From the NCBI GenBank assembly GCA_002989075.1, contig PSQN01000012.1:1562480-1626479 (forward strand): a stretch of DNA of 64,000 bases, written 5' to 3'. The notes under the pieces are model-generated. The model searched no databases. It had not been told where the DNA came from and saw only the letters and a list, made by a program, of their open reading frames with translations. Positions 63,498 to 64,000 of the stretch are shown here, piece after piece. This stretch comes from Arthonia radiata (taxonomy: Eukaryota; Ascomycota; Arthoniomycetes; Arthoniales; Arthoniaceae). Position numbers and translations under genes: made by a program. The first letter of the stretch is position 1. Every line of letters begins with the position of its first letter.

Positions 63498-64000
63498 ATG
63501 GCGACATGGTCACGCAACATCTTGGATGCTTGGTCCGAACAGCCACTCAGTCGCACCACTTGGTGAACGGCCCTCACGTGTACGATGAAACAAAATGGAT
63601 GAAGGGGACCCTACGAACATAATTAGACAAGTCGTCAGATTGTATATTAGAACGACGAAGAACTTGAAAGCCTATCAACGGGCAATTTCCTCCATATCTA
63701 TGTTGCCTGTTTCTTCATCTGCCATAGTTCAGCTTAACGCTGTGAATTTATGAGCCATTTTGGTTCTGGGCGGGAGCCGCTTGACCCCGCAGTCTGCACG
63801 TCGCCACGCTGTCAAAAACGTCCCGATCTTGGCGTTCAGGATGACACTAGCCGCATCGGGCATAGCATCGCCCAATGCACAACCTAAGATGACAGCGGGC
63901 AGCTTCTTCATGCAACCACCTCAATCCCGACATTATACATCTCGCCACATCTTCTTATACGATAATCCTGATGCTTTGTGTAACTTGAGTTAAAGCTTGT
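63498..64000. other. 3' flank of the GH17 gene to the window edge
   Basis: There is 503 bp without a recognisable gene. Frames of 60-77 codons overlap on both strands near 63729-63993 and are probably chance. Sequence continues beyond the window. Confidence 0.4.

Overview
The window is 64 kb of nuclear DNA from a filamentous ascomycete, most likely a Dothideomycete. The reasons are: most introns are 50-60 nt with GTAAGT-type donors and CTGAC branch sites; C-to-T/G-to-A (RIP-like) mutation is confined to the transposon; genes are dense and on both strands; and some introns look like introner-like elements (ILEs), known from this class. The class is an inference. Exon models were built by hand from splice signals, frame and family resemblance.

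Layout. 1-4.7 kb: a RIP-degraded Ty1/copia element with two LTRs. 4.7-12 kb: an MFS transporter, a zinc-finger-like protein, a 7-exon polysaccharide deacetylase, an F-box-like protein and the ESCRT regulator IST1. 12-16.3 kb: F-box-like gene A, with two long introns, followed upstream by a tandem array of about 147-bp units. 16.4-29.3 kb: a coiled-coil protein, a PPxY protein, an LCP5/neuroguidin-like protein, an SDR and a mitochondrial carrier sharing a 253-bp promoter, an ApsA/Num1-like cortical anchor and an intron-containing tRNA-Ala. 29.9-40.8 kb: a 4CL-like peroxisomal acyl-CoA ligase, an omega/GHR glutathione transferase whose first intron is three tandem 142-nt units, a secreted GH128-like protein and the BUB1 checkpoint kinase. 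40.8-43.5 kb: a second, more diverged tandem array of at least 14 units. 44.5-51.2 kb: GT8, two SGNH/GDSL proteins and a BTB-like protein. 51.2-56.3 kb: a direct-repeat pair around an AT-rich core, F-box-like pseudogene B and paralogue C. 58-63.5 kb: a frameshifted DUF1996-WSC protein and a GH17-But2 glucanase.

Common threads. Several genes act on cell wall or secreted glycans: the deacetylase, GH128-like, GT8, two SGNH proteins, DUF1996-WSC and GH17. They are interspersed and do not form an obvious co-regulated cluster. Housekeeping genes (IST1, LCP5, ApsA/Num1, BUB1) lie between them.

The most unusual signal is a family of roughly 142-150-bp intron-like repeats. It forms a head-to-tail triplet inside the GST intron, where one internal junction is AG|GT. 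It forms a pair inside an intron of F-box-like gene A. It appears to have expanded into two noncoding arrays, each in the sense orientation of a neighbouring gene. This fits introner-like elements multiplying in tandem. A second theme is a three-member F-box-like family (A, B, C) with one decayed copy.
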